The notes under the pieces: generated by a model | The model's database searches: none | What the model was told of the DNA's origin: nothing | What the model saw: the letters and a program-made list of their open reading frames with translations, nothing else | Position numbers and translations under genes: made by a program | DNA from: Terriglobia bacterium | Lineage (GTDB): Bacteria; Acidobacteriota; Terriglobia; Bryobacterales; Bryobacteraceae | Direction of reading: 5' to 3' | NCBI GenBank assembly: GCA_021324185.1 | Contig: JAJPJN010000058.1 | Location: 1 to 64,000 of the forward strand | Length of the DNA: 64,000 bases | In this document: piece by piece, positions 18,588 through 26,983 of the stretch | Position numbering within the stretch: position 1 is the first letter of the stretch | Layout: the number at the start of each line of letters is the position of its first letter

Positions 18588-19208
18588 ATGTCAAGCATCA
18601 GCGCCGCATCCTGTTTGGAGCCACTTGGCCCTCACGCCCCATCCTGCGAGCCGGCTATGAGCGAGCGTGTGCCTCCCATCTCGGATTCCCAACTGCACGC
18701 CGGCGTCGACCTGCAGAACCAGTTCGTGCAGCAAAATCTGCGGCGAATCTTCCTGCTGATTTATCGAATTGTCGGAAACGTCGATGACGCCCAGGACCTC
18801 ACGCAGGAAACCTTTATTAAGGCGCTGCAGCGGCAATCCCAGTTGAAGGATCTTGAAAAGGCATCAAACTGGCTTTCGAGAATAGCCTCAAACACCGCAA
18901 TCGACTTCTTACGCCGGAACCGGCGTTTCAGCTTCACTGATGTAAGCGAACTGGCAGAGCACCGGACCTCCGCCCTGGACAGTCCGGAGCAGATTCTGCT
19001 CCGTGGCGAGCGAAAACTCCACCTGGATGGTGGCCTCGCCGAATTGACTGAACGTGAACGCATGGCGCTTTTGCTCCGCGATGTGGAGGATATGCCGCCA
19101 GATCAGGTGGCCGCCCAGATGAAGTGTTCCATGGCCACCGTGCGCTCGCACATCGCGAATGCGCGTACAAAGTTCAAGCGTTACCTCGAAACGAGAAAGC
19201 CATTATGA
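18588..19208 (+). CDS. ECF-type RNA polymerase sigma factor
   Basis: A 206-residue sigma-70 family protein with only regions 2 and 4. Region 2 includes RIVGNVDDAQDLTQETFIKA and NWLSRIASNTAIDFLRRNRR; region 4 includes LTERERMALLLRDVEDMP and a helix-turn-helix ending CSMATVRSHIANARTKFKRYL. A second in-frame ATG at 18657 would remove a 23-residue unconserved lead. The stop overlaps the start of the next gene in ATGA, so sigma and putative anti-sigma are translationally coupled. Confidence 0.93.
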   Translation: MSSISAASCLEPLGPHAPSCEPAMSERVPPISDSQLHAGVDLQNQFVQQNLRRIFLLIYRIVGNVDDAQDLTQETFIKALQRQSQLKDLEKASNWLSRIASNTAIDFLRRNRRFSFTDVSELAEHRTSALDSPEQILLRGERKLHLDGGLAELTERERMALLLRDVEDMPPDQVAAQMKCSMATVRSHIANARTKFKRYLETRKPL

Positions 19209-19831
19209 GCAAGGTGATCAAGCAGGATTTGCATCCCCGAACTCCCGAACTGGCGCTCTTTTCCAGCGGCGATCTGCCTTGGCGGCAAATGTGGCGCTTG
19301 CGCCGCCACGTGAACCGCTGCGAGGACTGCGAAAGACAGGTGGCTGAATTTCGTGCCGCCAAAGCCGAACTGAAGCAGGAGGCGCACTCAGAAACACTTA
19401 CAGCCTTTGAAGCCATTGCCGATTGGTCCGTGCTGGAACGCGAGATGCTTGGCAATATCGCGGTTGGCGTCGCAGCCGCCCGGTGCGTTGACAAAGTCCG
19501 TCGCGGGCGCTCTTTCCTGATCAAAGCGGCTGTGCTCGCTGGCCTCACCACGCTCTTTGTCGCGGGCTGGATTACGCACATTCCAAAAGAAGACACCATG
19601 CACCTGGCCGCATCCATCCGGCAGATTATCGGATTGGATCGTCCGCAGATGACCGGTACACAACTCAAGACCACTCCCGATGGTATTGTGGTGCGCGCCC
19701 AGGGGGCGACATTGACGATCCTGCATCCGCCTTCCGCAGTGGTCTCGCTTTCGGGGCCCTCATCCGTCTCGGCGCGGTATGTGGACCAGGATTCAGGCGA
19801 AGTAACCATCACAAAAGTCTATGCGCAGTAG
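19205..19831 (+). CDS. Putative anti-sigma factor with zinc-binding domain and one membrane segment
   Basis: A 208-residue protein with the zinc anti-sigma signature H-x3-C-x2-C at His35, Cys39 and Cys42 (RRHVNRCEDC), a membrane segment at about residues 104-123, and an exported C-terminal domain of about 85 residues. By analogy the N-terminal domain holds the sigma factor encoded just upstream until a signal on the outer side releases it. The start ATG 19205 overlaps the sigma stop. The last 11 bases overlap the start of the next gene. Confidence 0.87.
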   Translation: MSKVIKQDLHPRTPELALFSSGDLPWRQMWRLRRHVNRCEDCERQVAEFRAAKAELKQEAHSETLTAFEAIADWSVLEREMLGNIAVGVAAARCVDKVRRGRSFLIKAAVLAGLTTLFVAGWITHIPKEDTMHLAASIRQIIGLDRPQMTGTQLKTTPDGIVVRAQGATLTILHPPSAVVSLSGPSSVSARYVDQDSGEVTITKVYAQ

Positions 19832-20969
19832 AAGTAATGCACTCCTTCTGGCCGGCTTGCTGGCTAGTGTGCCGTTACTTCGCGCTCAGACGCGCAACGA
19901 AACGCAGCCCTGGATAGATGTCGAGTTTCCGCGTGACTCCCCGGTGCTGGCAGTTTCGACGAGTTTTGGACCCAGCGCAATCCGGCCGCGTGGCGCAATG
20001 ATGGCGCTCGATCTGCACGCGTCACTGCTGCTGCGCAATACCGGCGCCAAGACGCTTTCCGGACTGACTTTGCGGGTGGAAGCGCAGGACCTGACTCCCT
20101 CCGGTAAGGCCTCTGTCACAGTGCCCAGCCTGGTAGTGCAGCCCGGCGAAGTTTTCCCGGTGCGCATTGATGCCGAACTCGTCAGGCCGTTCGGTGTCAG
20201 CCGCAGTGAAAACGCTTTGGTGCAGGTTTCGCTCGACTGTGCGCTGTTCGGCGATTTAACCGCATATGGGCCCGACAAGTTGAATTCGCGCCGCGCCCTG
20301 ATGGTATACGAATTGGAAGCCCGGCGCGACCGGCGCTATATGGCGAGCTTGCTGGCCCGCCAGGATTGGGCGCAAGTGCGAGAGGAACTCGATTTCGGAT
20401 TGCAGGATCTGGATCCGCAGCAATTAGGCCTCGAGTTGTTGCATGATCCGCGCGTGAATGGCTGGCATGAACAGCCGGTGAACGTGGCTGCCGTCGCTTT
20501 TCGAAACGCTCCGGTGCAGCCCGTCGGCGGCGCCGCGCGTGTCTCCGGTAATGAGGTGCGTGCGCCCGCCATTCAGGTGAAGAATACGTCCCAAAAAACC
20601 GTGCAGAGCATCGATATGGGTTGGATTGTGCGTGATGAGCGAGGCAGGGAATTCGTGGCCGGTTCCATGCCTGCGACGCTTCACTTGGCGCCTGTGCAGA
20701 CGGGCATGATGACCGAACAAGGCACCTTGCGCTTTTCGCATCCCACCGGGCAGCCGATGTTAATCGGCGCGCTGATGGCATTTGTGCATGACGTGGAGTT
20801 CGCGGACGGCAAACTCTGGATTCCGAGCCGCGCCGATATTGTCGAAGCAACCTCGGACCCGCTGCTGCGCCGCGCGTTGGCCACATCGCCTGAACAGCAA
20901 CGTTTAGCCGAGATCTATCGGCGCAAAGGCATCGCCGGCTTGCAGGAAGAACTGAAAAAACTGAACTAG
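19821..20969 (+). CDS. Exported protein of unknown function, third gene of the sigma operon
   Basis: A 382-residue protein I do not recognise. It has a signal peptide (NALLLAGLLASVPLLRAQ), then two stretches that look like immunoglobulin-like beta domains (HASLLLRNTGAKTLSGLTL and APAIQVKNTSQKTVQSIDM), separated by a charged helical part. It ends in a helix-rich tail. It overlaps the anti-sigma gene by 11 bases, so it belongs to the same transcript and may act on the outer face of the sigma/anti-sigma system or be a target of it. The function is unknown. Confidence 0.75.
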   Translation: MRSRSNALLLAGLLASVPLLRAQTRNETQPWIDVEFPRDSPVLAVSTSFGPSAIRPRGAMMALDLHASLLLRNTGAKTLSGLTLRVEAQDLTPSGKASVTVPSLVVQPGEVFPVRIDAELVRPFGVSRSENALVQVSLDCALFGDLTAYGPDKLNSRRALMVYELEARRDRRYMASLLARQDWAQVREELDFGLQDLDPQQLGLELLHDPRVNGWHEQPVNVAAVAFRNAPVQPVGGAARVSGNEVRAPAIQVKNTSQKTVQSIDMGWIVRDERGREFVAGSMPATLHLAPVQTGMMTEQGTLRFSHPTGQPMLIGALMAFVHDVEFADGKLWIPSRADIVEATSDPLLRRALATSPEQQRLAEIYRRKGIAGLQEELKKLN

Positions 20970-21040
20970 CTGCACCACCGGACGGGCTTGTTAGACTGAG
21001 TAAAAGCGCATTGAAACATCCCTGCGCGCAGTGACGATTT

Positions 21041-21118
21041 CGGGGCGTGGCTCAGCCTGGCTAGAGCGCCTGGTTCGGGACCAGGAGGTCGGTGGTTCGA
21101 ATCCACTCGCCCCGACCA
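21041..21118 (+). tRNA. tRNA-Pro (anticodon CGG)
   Basis: A complete cloverleaf. The acceptor stem pairs CGGGGCG with CGCCCCG, the D arm contains GGCTCAGCCTGGCTAGAGC, the anticodon stem CCTGG/CCAGG encloses loop TTCGGGA with anticodon CGG, and the T arm GGTGG-TTCGAAT-CCACT is canonical. The CCA end is encoded (21116-21118). It reads proline codon CCG. The DNA after it holds decayed genes, which fits tRNA 3' ends being common integration sites, but no integrase or attachment repeat was found. Confidence 0.97.
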
Positions 21119-21564
21119 ATCTGCCGAAAATCGTCGGCTCTAGGCTCAAGCACTTAATGGGGACGGCTTGGCCGCTGACTGACGTTAAGAACACATTACC
21201 CTAACGCGCAATCTATCCGCTGATGTTTGCTAATAGTGCGCAACTCCTTGCTACGCTTGCGTCTCATCGTCTGAATATGATGGATCTTGGCCTGCTGCAG
21301 GACTATCGACGACCAGAAACAAATCTGAGTACGAATACGGCTTCCTGCCCAAAGCGCCGGCGAAGCAGGAAGCCCAAAGATTCCTCTCCGGGGTGAAGAG
21401 GATTGTTGGGAGTTGCTGCGGCGAGACGCGGCTCGAAAAGATGCTCGCCAGTTACAAATTTCCCAAGCTTCCGGGCGGAGCGAAGCCGTGAGATTCCCCT
21501 AGGCAGACTGTCGCTCCGTTGAGCTTGGCAGCTTTGGCAGTGCAAGCCCAAAACGCAAGTCAGT
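21119..21564. other. Gene-poor stretch with a possible decayed coding remnant
   Basis: No intact gene is seen in these 446 bases. On the plus strand a frame from 21237 to the TGA at 21491 is open for 84 codons without an ATG, and its second half reads like protein (KSEYEYGFLPKAPAKQEAQ, then RFLSGVKRIVGSCC). A nearby ATG at 21279 in another frame could have been its start if a base were lost near 21315. I cannot name a family. Confidence 0.35.
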
Positions 21565-21935
21565 TCAGCAGAACACGTGCCGGCCCAGCGACGGCAAATA
21601 AATCTGATTCACCCACTCCTCGGGACGAGAGGACGACCAGATAATCAAAAGCGATTCGACTACCTCGCTCACCGAGGCGCTCGGCAACGCCAGCAGCACT
21701 CCAGGACTCCTCGCTCCTGATGCGACCCTCGCGGCGAAATGGACCGGCATCGTCCTCTTGTCGTGTGAAACGAGCACCCTTTCCTCGCGTGCGGCGAGTT
21801 CGAGCACTTCGGGATCAGAAAGCCCTTCAAGGCCAGCGCCGTTTGCAGCCTTGAAATCGATCGACGGTTCACACGGCGGATGCCCTGCACAATGGCGTAG
21901 TTCAAGTCAGCATCCGCAAGGAATCGAACGCTCAC
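21565..21935 (-). pseudogene. DUF5615 PIN-like toxin, frameshifted
   Basis: A gene for a DUF5615 (Mut7-C/PIN-like) protein, the usual partner of DUF433 antitoxins, broken by one frameshift. The N-terminal part starts at GTG 21935 with MSVRFLADADLNYAIVQGIR, including the conserved acidic LADADL. At about 21869-21874 the frame slips, and moving over by one gives EPSIDFKAANGAGLEGLSDP, then EVLELAAREERVLVSHDKRT with the second conserved Asp, ending at 21565. The missing single base is the only lesion seen. If real, the toxin is dead. It overlaps the DUF433 stop in GTGA, as in intact pairs. Confidence 0.82.
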
Positions 21936-22207
21936 TGTCTGGATTTGCTCAATTCTTCGCCTGCCCGCTGCAGCCGGCTCCAGAGTTCAGGATTGGCCTT
22001 ACTCAGCGGAACAGTCGATTCCTGGATTCTGCGCTCCTCGTTTTCCAGGTAGGCGCGAACTTCAGCTTGATGATCCAAATAGAATGCAATTGCGCCGTAG
22101 ATCTGTGGCAATCGCAGCAGCGGGAACTCCTTCTGAATCGCCTCGGGCGAGTTGCCCCGCTCGAACGAGTACACAACCGAATCGAGAGATACGCGGGTGC
22201 CCGCCAC
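21932..22207 (-). CDS. DUF433 antitoxin-like protein, start unclear
   Basis: A 91-residue protein with the DUF433 helix-turn-helix-like domain: GTRVSLDSVVYSFERGNSPE, then FPLLRLPQIYGAIAFYLDH. Homologous frame continues upstream of the GTG at 22207 as EYIEERNGGYYV, the usual N-terminus of the family. That stretch has no ATG, GTG or TTG before an in-frame TGA near 22253. The original start may therefore be lost, or translation may begin at GTG 22207 with a shortened N-terminus. It is coupled to the broken DUF5615 gene. Together they are a decayed toxin-antitoxin-like module. Confidence 0.72.
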   Translation of the reverse strand: MAGTRVSLDSVVYSFERGNSPEAIQKEFPLLRLPQIYGAIAFYLDHQAEVRAYLENEERRIQESTVPLSKANPELWSRLQRAGEELSKSRQ

Positions 22208-22374
22208 ATAATAACCGCCGTTCCGTTCCTCGATGTACTCCTGCTCATGGAAATCTCATCCATCAGTATCGCGCGGGGTGAGGGCAACGGACAATCCGTC
22301 TATGCCCAACACTATGCCCCCCTGTGCATACCCGGATTGTGACCGATTCCAATACGGAAACGCCTACCCCGCCT

Positions 22375-22390
22375 TTTACAACAACTTGAC
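22375..22390 (-). promoter_or_regulatory. Degenerate GTAAA-type 11-bp direct repeat
   Basis: On the plus strand TTTAC (22375-22379) is followed at 11 bases by TTGAC (22386-22390). On the minus strand this is GTCAA-N6-GTAAA, a weaker version of the repeat seen at 23739, 38249, 47620 and 56895. It overlaps a -35-like TTGACA for the ferritin-like gene. One half differs by one base, so the call is weak. Confidence 0.3.
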
Positions 22391-22470
22391 ATTTTGAAGG
22401 CAAGTACAAGAATGAATCCGCTCAACATAGCGAAAGAGAGGCCCTTGCTTGGTAAGCAAAGTGGCCCCGA

Positions 22471-22490
22471 TAAGCAGTGATAAGCAGTGA
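22471..22490 (+). repeat. Tandem 10-bp duplication
   Basis: TAAGCAGTGA occurs twice in direct succession about 25 bases before the ferritin-like gene. It could be a simple replication slip or a pair of half-sites; only two units are present. Confidence 0.8.
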
Positions 22491-22514
22491 CAATCAAAAG
22501 GAAGTAACAATCAC

Positions 22515-23678
22515 ATGAACGATCAATCGAATGAAACAAAAGCTCTAGCTGGCCGACGGTCGTTTCTGAAAAGCAGCTTGGGAACAGCCGGGTCAATAAC
22601 TTTGGGCAGCACGTTGCTTGCGACGAGCGCGCGAGCGTTCGCGGGCGAAACAAGTGACTCTCTCACTCACGGCGATATAGCGATTCTGAGATTTCTGGCG
22701 GCTGCCGAACTCATTGAAAGCGATCTGTGGGTGCAATACAACGAACTAGGCGGAATTCAGGATAACGAGAGGAAGGAACTTGGCGGAGGCGGCAGCCCGA
22801 TCTACACGGCTGCTCTCTCAAATCTCGATCCCGACATGCCTCAATACATACACGACAATACCGACGACGAGCTCAGCCACGCAGACTTCCTCAATGCCTA
22901 TCTGAAAGCAAAAGGCGCAGATACCGTAGACCTGGATTCGTTTCGCACCCTGCCTGGCAGCAAGGCCAGTGGCGCCCTGCAATTGGGGCGGCTCACTAAC
23001 TTGATGCAACTGACTGTGGATACGAGTTGGTGGACGAGATACCGCAGCAGCACCCATAACCCGGACCTGGATCCGGCATTTACATTTGCCCAAGCCGTTC
23101 CGGGTCTGGCCAAAGGGCAGCACCCCGCGATTCCCAGAACCGATGCCGATCTCTTTCCTCAAGATCACATCCAGGCAATCGCCAACACCGCAGGATTCCA
23201 TTTCGCATTTATTGAGCAGGGCGGAACTACGCTATACCCTTCGCTCGCGCAAGGAGTCACAGATCCCGAAGTGTTGCGCATTTTGCTCAGCATAGGGCCC
23301 ACGGAAACAGCGCACTTTCAAACCTGGCACGACAAGGCGGGAAACGCGGTGAACGGCTCAATCCTTCCGTCTCCATTGATAGACCCCAACGATCCCTCGC
23401 TGATCTTTCCAAATCTCAACACCGCCCCCGGAGGAGAAGACTTCCAAACAAATCTAATAATGCCCGAGCCCTGCCCGTTCATCCGGAATCTCCCTCCCTG
23501 TTCAATCGTGCGTCCCACCCAGCCAAGGGGTGCTGCCATGGGAGCTCTCACGGCCCTAACTCGGGATGGCCTGTTCATCGGTCAATCGCGAGAGTTCTTT
23601 GAATTCCTGCAGGATTTAGCCGAGGATGCCGACGAGGCAGTAGCGCGAAAGATAGATTCCCAGAATCGTAGATCATAG
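22515..23678 (+). CDS. Tat-exported ferritin-like domain protein
   Basis: A 387-residue protein with a twin-arginine signal (GRRSFLKSS at residues 13-21, then a hydrophobic stretch ending ATSARAFA). A ferritin-like four-helix domain follows: AAAELIESDLWVQYNE, then DDELSHADFLNAYLKAKG, HFAFIEQGG and IGPTETAHFQTWHDKA supply Glu/His positions typical of a di-metal or degenerate ferritin_2 fold. The family is common in Acidobacteria and desiccation-related proteins; the activity is unknown. The start is supported by AAGGAAG eleven bases before ATG. Confidence 0.85.
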   Translation: MNDQSNETKALAGRRSFLKSSLGTAGSITLGSTLLATSARAFAGETSDSLTHGDIAILRFLAAAELIESDLWVQYNELGGIQDNERKELGGGGSPIYTAALSNLDPDMPQYIHDNTDDELSHADFLNAYLKAKGADTVDLDSFRTLPGSKASGALQLGRLTNLMQLTVDTSWWTRYRSSTHNPDLDPAFTFAQAVPGLAKGQHPAIPRTDADLFPQDHIQAIANTAGFHFAFIEQGGTTLYPSLAQGVTDPEVLRILLSIGPTETAHFQTWHDKAGNAVNGSILPSPLIDPNDPSLIFPNLNTAPGGEDFQTNLIMPEPCPFIRNLPPCSIVRPTQPRGAAMGALTALTRDGLFIGQSREFFEFLQDLAEDADEAVARKIDSQNRRS

Positions 23679-23738
23679 ATACCTCTCCAGGCCGGTATCC
23701 TTCATAGTCACGCGAGCTCCTTGTAATCGCCGGTCGCA

Positions 23739-23757
23739 TTTACAAGAGTTTTACAGC
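23739..23757 (-). promoter_or_regulatory. GTAAA 11-bp direct repeat upstream of yceI
   Basis: On the minus strand the site reads GTAAAACTCTTGTAAA: two GTAAA units whose starts are 11 bases apart. This spacing, one helical turn, is the hallmark of OmpR/PhoB family sites. It lies about 45-60 bases before the yceI start at 23802. The same repeat occurs at three other intergenic regions in the window. Confidence 0.45.
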
Positions 23758-23801
23758 CTTGAGGGACCTATTCGAGTCCCCGGTCACTAAGCTTGAGTTA
23801 C

Positions 23802-24374
23802 ATGAAAGCGGTATTGGCAGTTTACACATTCGCCGTTGCATCAATCATCGGCGCGAACGCTCAACCGGTTCCAATCGATAGCGCGAAATCTACGCTGATC
23901 ATTCGGGTATACAAGGCCGGTCCATTTTCAGTCTTAGGCCACGATCACGAAATCGCCGCCCCCATCGCTAGCGGTTCGGTTGATACCACGGCTCACGAGG
24001 TCGTATTACGAATCGTGGCAAGCGCATTGCAAGTTCGCGATCCCGGAATATCCGAAAAAGAACGTGCCGAAATTCAAAACAAGATGACCGGCCCTGAAGT
24101 TCTTGACGCTCAACCCTATCGGGAAATTGTATTTGAATCCACCGAAGCGGAACAGGCCGGCCCCGATAAGTGGAACGTACGCGGCAATCTAACTCTGCAC
24201 GGAGAGAAGCACCTTATTGGCGTAGAAGTCCGGCAAGTAAATGGATATTACGTCGGGAGCTCGCGCTTTAAGCAAAGCGAGTTCGGCATCAAGCCAATCC
24301 GTATCGCGGGAGGCGCCGTCCGGGTAAAAGATGAAGTCCGGGTCGATTTCCAGATTCGAGTGGGCACTAAATGA
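23802..24374 (+). CDS. YceI family periplasmic lipid-binding protein
   Basis: A 190-residue YceI protein: signal peptide (MKAVLAVYTFAVASIIGANA), then the lipocalin-like barrel with VPIDSAKSTLIIRVYKAG, the conserved LGHDHEI, FESTEAEQAGPDKWNVRG and NLTLHGEKH. Members bind polyisoprenoid or fatty-acid-like ligands in the periplasm. ATG 23802 is preferred over TTG 23793 because the signal peptide starts there. The stop overlaps the next gene in ATGA, so the two are coupled. Confidence 0.9.
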   Translation: MKAVLAVYTFAVASIIGANAQPVPIDSAKSTLIIRVYKAGPFSVLGHDHEIAAPIASGSVDTTAHEVVLRIVASALQVRDPGISEKERAEIQNKMTGPEVLDAQPYREIVFESTEAEQAGPDKWNVRGNLTLHGEKHLIGVEVRQVNGYYVGSSRFKQSEFGIKPIRIAGGAVRVKDEVRVDFQIRVGTK

Positions 24375-25330
24375 TCAGACTTAATTGCAAACAAATCATG
24401 GTAGGATTCCTTCCTATCATCGCCGGTGCGCTGTTACTTACCGTAAATGTCTCAGCTCAGTACGCGGCCACCAGCAGCACCACTGTTTTCAACAACACGT
24501 ATCACATAGGTTTCGACCGGCCTGAGGCATGGGGCCTCAAATACTTCACATCGGCAACCATGTTGAGCGGCTTCGAAACGCCGGAGCCGCTCGCGGGCTA
24601 TCATGCCGGCTCCATTACTGTAGGACTCGAATTCGGGAATTTGCCAACACTCGATGCGGGACAACAGCGAATCGGCTTCAACGGCACCGAGCCGGAAGAT
24701 CTCAATAAGGCGCCTGTATTCGTCCGGCCCGTCGTGAAAATCGGCCTTCCAAAGAAATTTTCAATCATCGCAGGCGCGCCTCCGCCATTTCGATTTTTCG
24801 GTCTCACTGCCCACCTGTTCGCTCTTGGCCTGGAGCGCCCGCTATTCGAAAGAGAGCAGTGGACGCTCGTCTGGCGCGCATCCGGACAGGTTGGGTCCGT
24901 TAAGGGCGCATTCACTTGCCCGCGAAGCGTTTTGGCCTTTGCCCCGGGATCTGCTGGCAATCCAACCGCCTGCGTCGGCGAATCTTCAGACGTCTCCTCC
25001 CTCAGATACGCTGGCGCGGAGTTTCAATTTGCTTACCGGATCCCGAGCATTTCCAAATTAGCGCTCCACGCAGCAGCGGGCGGCAATTTCCTCGACGGGG
25101 TCTTCCAGGTCCACGCGCCCGTATCAGGCGGCTTGGACGAAACCAGGCTTTGGACGCACGGTGGCACACTTTCAACAACCTTTGGCGCCAGTTATTCACT
25201 TACCAGGCGTACCGCGCTCGGCGTCGACGCCTTCTACAGTCCCTTGTGGGTCCGGCGCACTCCCACCTCGCCGCTCGCGAATGACGGGTTATTGAACTTG
25301 CGCTTATTTCTAAGTTACCGCTTCCGCTGA
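24371..25330 (+). CDS. Exported, probably outer-membrane beta-barrel protein
   Basis: A 319-residue protein with a signal peptide (VGFLPIIAGALLLTVNVSAQ) and alternating short strands ending in aromatic residues. The last segment, NLRLFLSYRFR, resembles an outer-membrane barrel closing strand. No named family was recognised. It is translationally coupled to yceI and probably forms a two-gene operon with it. Function unknown. Confidence 0.7.
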   Translation: MIRLNCKQIMVGFLPIIAGALLLTVNVSAQYAATSSTTVFNNTYHIGFDRPEAWGLKYFTSATMLSGFETPEPLAGYHAGSITVGLEFGNLPTLDAGQQRIGFNGTEPEDLNKAPVFVRPVVKIGLPKKFSIIAGAPPPFRFFGLTAHLFALGLERPLFEREQWTLVWRASGQVGSVKGAFTCPRSVLAFAPGSAGNPTACVGESSDVSSLRYAGAEFQFAYRIPSISKLALHAAAGGNFLDGVFQVHAPVSGGLDETRLWTHGGTLSTTFGASYSLTRRTALGVDAFYSPLWVRRTPTSPLANDGLLNLRLFLSYRFR

Positions 25331-25355
25331 CATCGATAACCTCGTCCGGAAGCGG
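25318..25355 (+). terminator. Stem-loop at the end of the yceI operon
   Basis: CCGCTTCCG (25318-25326) is perfectly complementary to CGGAAGCGG (25347-25355), giving a 9-bp GC-rich stem with a 20-base loop that includes the stop codon of the preceding gene. No T-run follows, so it would be a non-canonical terminator or an mRNA-protecting hairpin. Confidence 0.4.
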
Positions 25356-25566
25356 ACAATTGCTGTCCCACATCCGAACAAACATTGCGCCGCAAATTCA
25401 TAATGCGTTCTCGAAAGTTTTACGAACAGACCCGAACCGGCGCTGCTCCTGTTTCGTTAAACAACAATAGAACAGCCCGATGTAACATTCAGCCTTCACC
25501 AGAAACAATGGCCATCAGGATGCTCCGTACCGCATGGGTAGCGTAATTGATCAAAGGAGAGTATTC

Positions 25567-25974
25567 GTGAGCTTTAACAGAAAGCCGGTAGTAAGTAGTG
25601 CCTTACTTGCCGTTGCGTTTTGCTTTGCAGCCTCGCGCGCAGACGCGCAGAAGGGGATATTCGATCTGCCGGTCGAAGTACATTGGGGCTCAACAGTCTT
25701 GGAGCCGGGCGAATATACCGTCGATGTGCCGGTCTCACAACCATGGCCCCATCAGATTTATTTGATACACAACGGCAAACTGCTATCGATCGTTTTGCCC
25801 GAGATAGAGAACTCGGGCTTACAGTTTGACAGTAGCTGGTTGCACCTTGTGTCCGTGCACGGCGCATACTATGTGGAGAAATACGACTCGGCAGCAACGG
25901 GAAAAGAGTTCACGTTTTGGGTGCCTAAAGCAGAGCAGGGTGGCCTAACGATCAAAGTAAAGCATCAGTCCTGA
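25567..25974 (+). CDS. Small exported protein of unknown function
   Basis: A 135-residue protein with a signal peptide (SSALLAVAFCFAASRADAQ) and a compact beta-rich domain (VHWGSTVLEPGEYTVDVP, then GKEFTFWVPKAEQGGLTIKV). Small secreted proteins with this LxPGxYxV layout are frequent in Acidobacteria, without known role. GTG 25567 is chosen because AAAGGAGAG lies just before it. It is alone on its strand, convergent with the radical-SAM operon. Confidence 0.75.
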   Translation: MSFNRKPVVSSALLAVAFCFAASRADAQKGIFDLPVEVHWGSTVLEPGEYTVDVPVSQPWPHQIYLIHNGKLLSIVLPEIENSGLQFDSSWLHLVSVHGAYYVEKYDSAATGKEFTFWVPKAEQGGLTIKVKHQS

Positions 25975-26008
25975 TTTTCGCCCGGCGCTGCATGCCCCTG
26001 TGAGCGCT

Positions 26009-26983
26009 TCATTGCTCTACATACAAAGAGCAGACACATCGCTTGCAAGTGGGATTGCTCTCGACATCCAGGGATGCTCGAAACCGCTGCGCTTCGAACC
26101 CGTTCAATACTTGCAACAAAGTGTGTGTTCGCAACGATCCTATGGGTGCATGGAAGAAGCAAGGCCGCACAGCCCCCGTAGCTTCAATTACTGCCGATTT
26201 CCAAGGCGCATTGCACCTTGGAGCCACCGGCTTACAGATGCCCAACTGAGCTTTAAAATGAGTAACAATTCGCTGCAACTTGTCGCGGTCTTCTAAGACA
26301 AAAGCTGTGGCGGCCCAGGTTTTCTGCAGCCCGTCGAACTCCCGTTCGAGAGTTTCGATCTCTTCCGCCGATAAGGCGATCTGGCTCTGGCGATTTTCAT
26401 CCCAGGGCTCTAATCGATTAAACGCTTCCGATTTCAAATCGGCCGCCAGGTAAGAAATGGAAGTAAGGCCAAGTTCTTTGGCCGCCCAGGCCGTATTCTG
26501 TACATACGAATGATTTCGTTTCTGCAATGTACAACGCGCTGAAATTGGGAGCAGCGGGTTGTAATGCTTCACTTCCCGAATGCCCTGCTGGAGTGTCGAA
26601 AACGCCGCGGGCACTCGTCTGATCGCGTCGTGAACAGCGGCCGGACCATCTAGCGAAACGATAACGTCATCAACTCCAGCCGCCAGCGTCTGCGCATTTT
26701 TCTTCAGTAACAAGCCGGTACTAAGAACCGTCACCCGGATCTGCCTCTCTCTCAACATCCGGGTCAGCCGGAAAAGATCCGAATGCATCAGGGGTTCTCC
26801 TCCTGAAAACACAACCCATTTCACCTGAAGTTGTTCGATTGCGGCGAGATGCGATTCAAGCTCTCGCGCGCTGATCTCGTTTGCCTCGGTATCCTTCCAG
26901 ATATCGCACATTAGACAGCGGCAATTGCAGCGCGAGTGTGCATAAAGAACAAGAATTGGCAAAGACTGAACGTCAGGCGTCAT
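26009..26983 (-). CDS. Radical SAM/SPASM-type protein, last gene of the radical-SAM operon
   Basis: A 324-residue radical SAM enzyme. The [4Fe-4S] motif is C-x3-C-x2-C at Cys19, Cys23 and Cys26 (SRCNCRCLMCDIW), followed by FSGGEPLMH (SAM-contacting GGE) and the TIM barrel. The C-terminal part has CNAPWKSAVIEATGAVRPCF and CKRCVCS, a SPASM-like auxiliary cluster region. Such proteins act on peptides or small molecules. The start ATG 26983 overlaps the upstream amidohydrolase by 11 bases. Substrate unknown. Confidence 0.87.
   Translation of the reverse strand: MTPDVQSLPILVLYAHSRCNCRCLMCDIWKDTEANEISARELESHLAAIEQLQVKWVVFSGGEPLMHSDLFRLTRMLRERQIRVTVLSTGLLLKKNAQTLAAGVDDVIVSLDGPAAVHDAIRRVPAAFSTLQQGIREVKHYNPLLPISARCTLQKRNHSYVQNTAWAAKELGLTSISYLAADLKSEAFNRLEPWDENRQSQIALSAEEIETLEREFDGLQKTWAATAFVLEDRDKLQRIVTHFKAQLGICKPVAPRCNAPWKSAVIEATGAVRPCFFHAPIGSLRTHTLLQVLNGFEAQRFRASLDVESNPTCKRCVCSLYVEQ

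Larger units (their letters stand above)
22208..22514. other. Intergenic region before the ferritin-like gene
   Basis: A 307-base gap. Its right half holds a candidate -35 TTGACA (22386-22391) overlapping a GTAAA-type repeat, a 10-base tandem duplication (22471-22490) and a good AAGGAAG ribosome-binding site before ATG 22515. The left part is the upstream remnant of the DUF433 gene. No RNA gene was recognised. Confidence 0.45.

Noticed and set aside
21303-21551. An 82-codon minus-strand frame after the tRNA
   Set aside because: The opposite strand reads more like a decayed protein, and this frame has no sensible composition or start signal.
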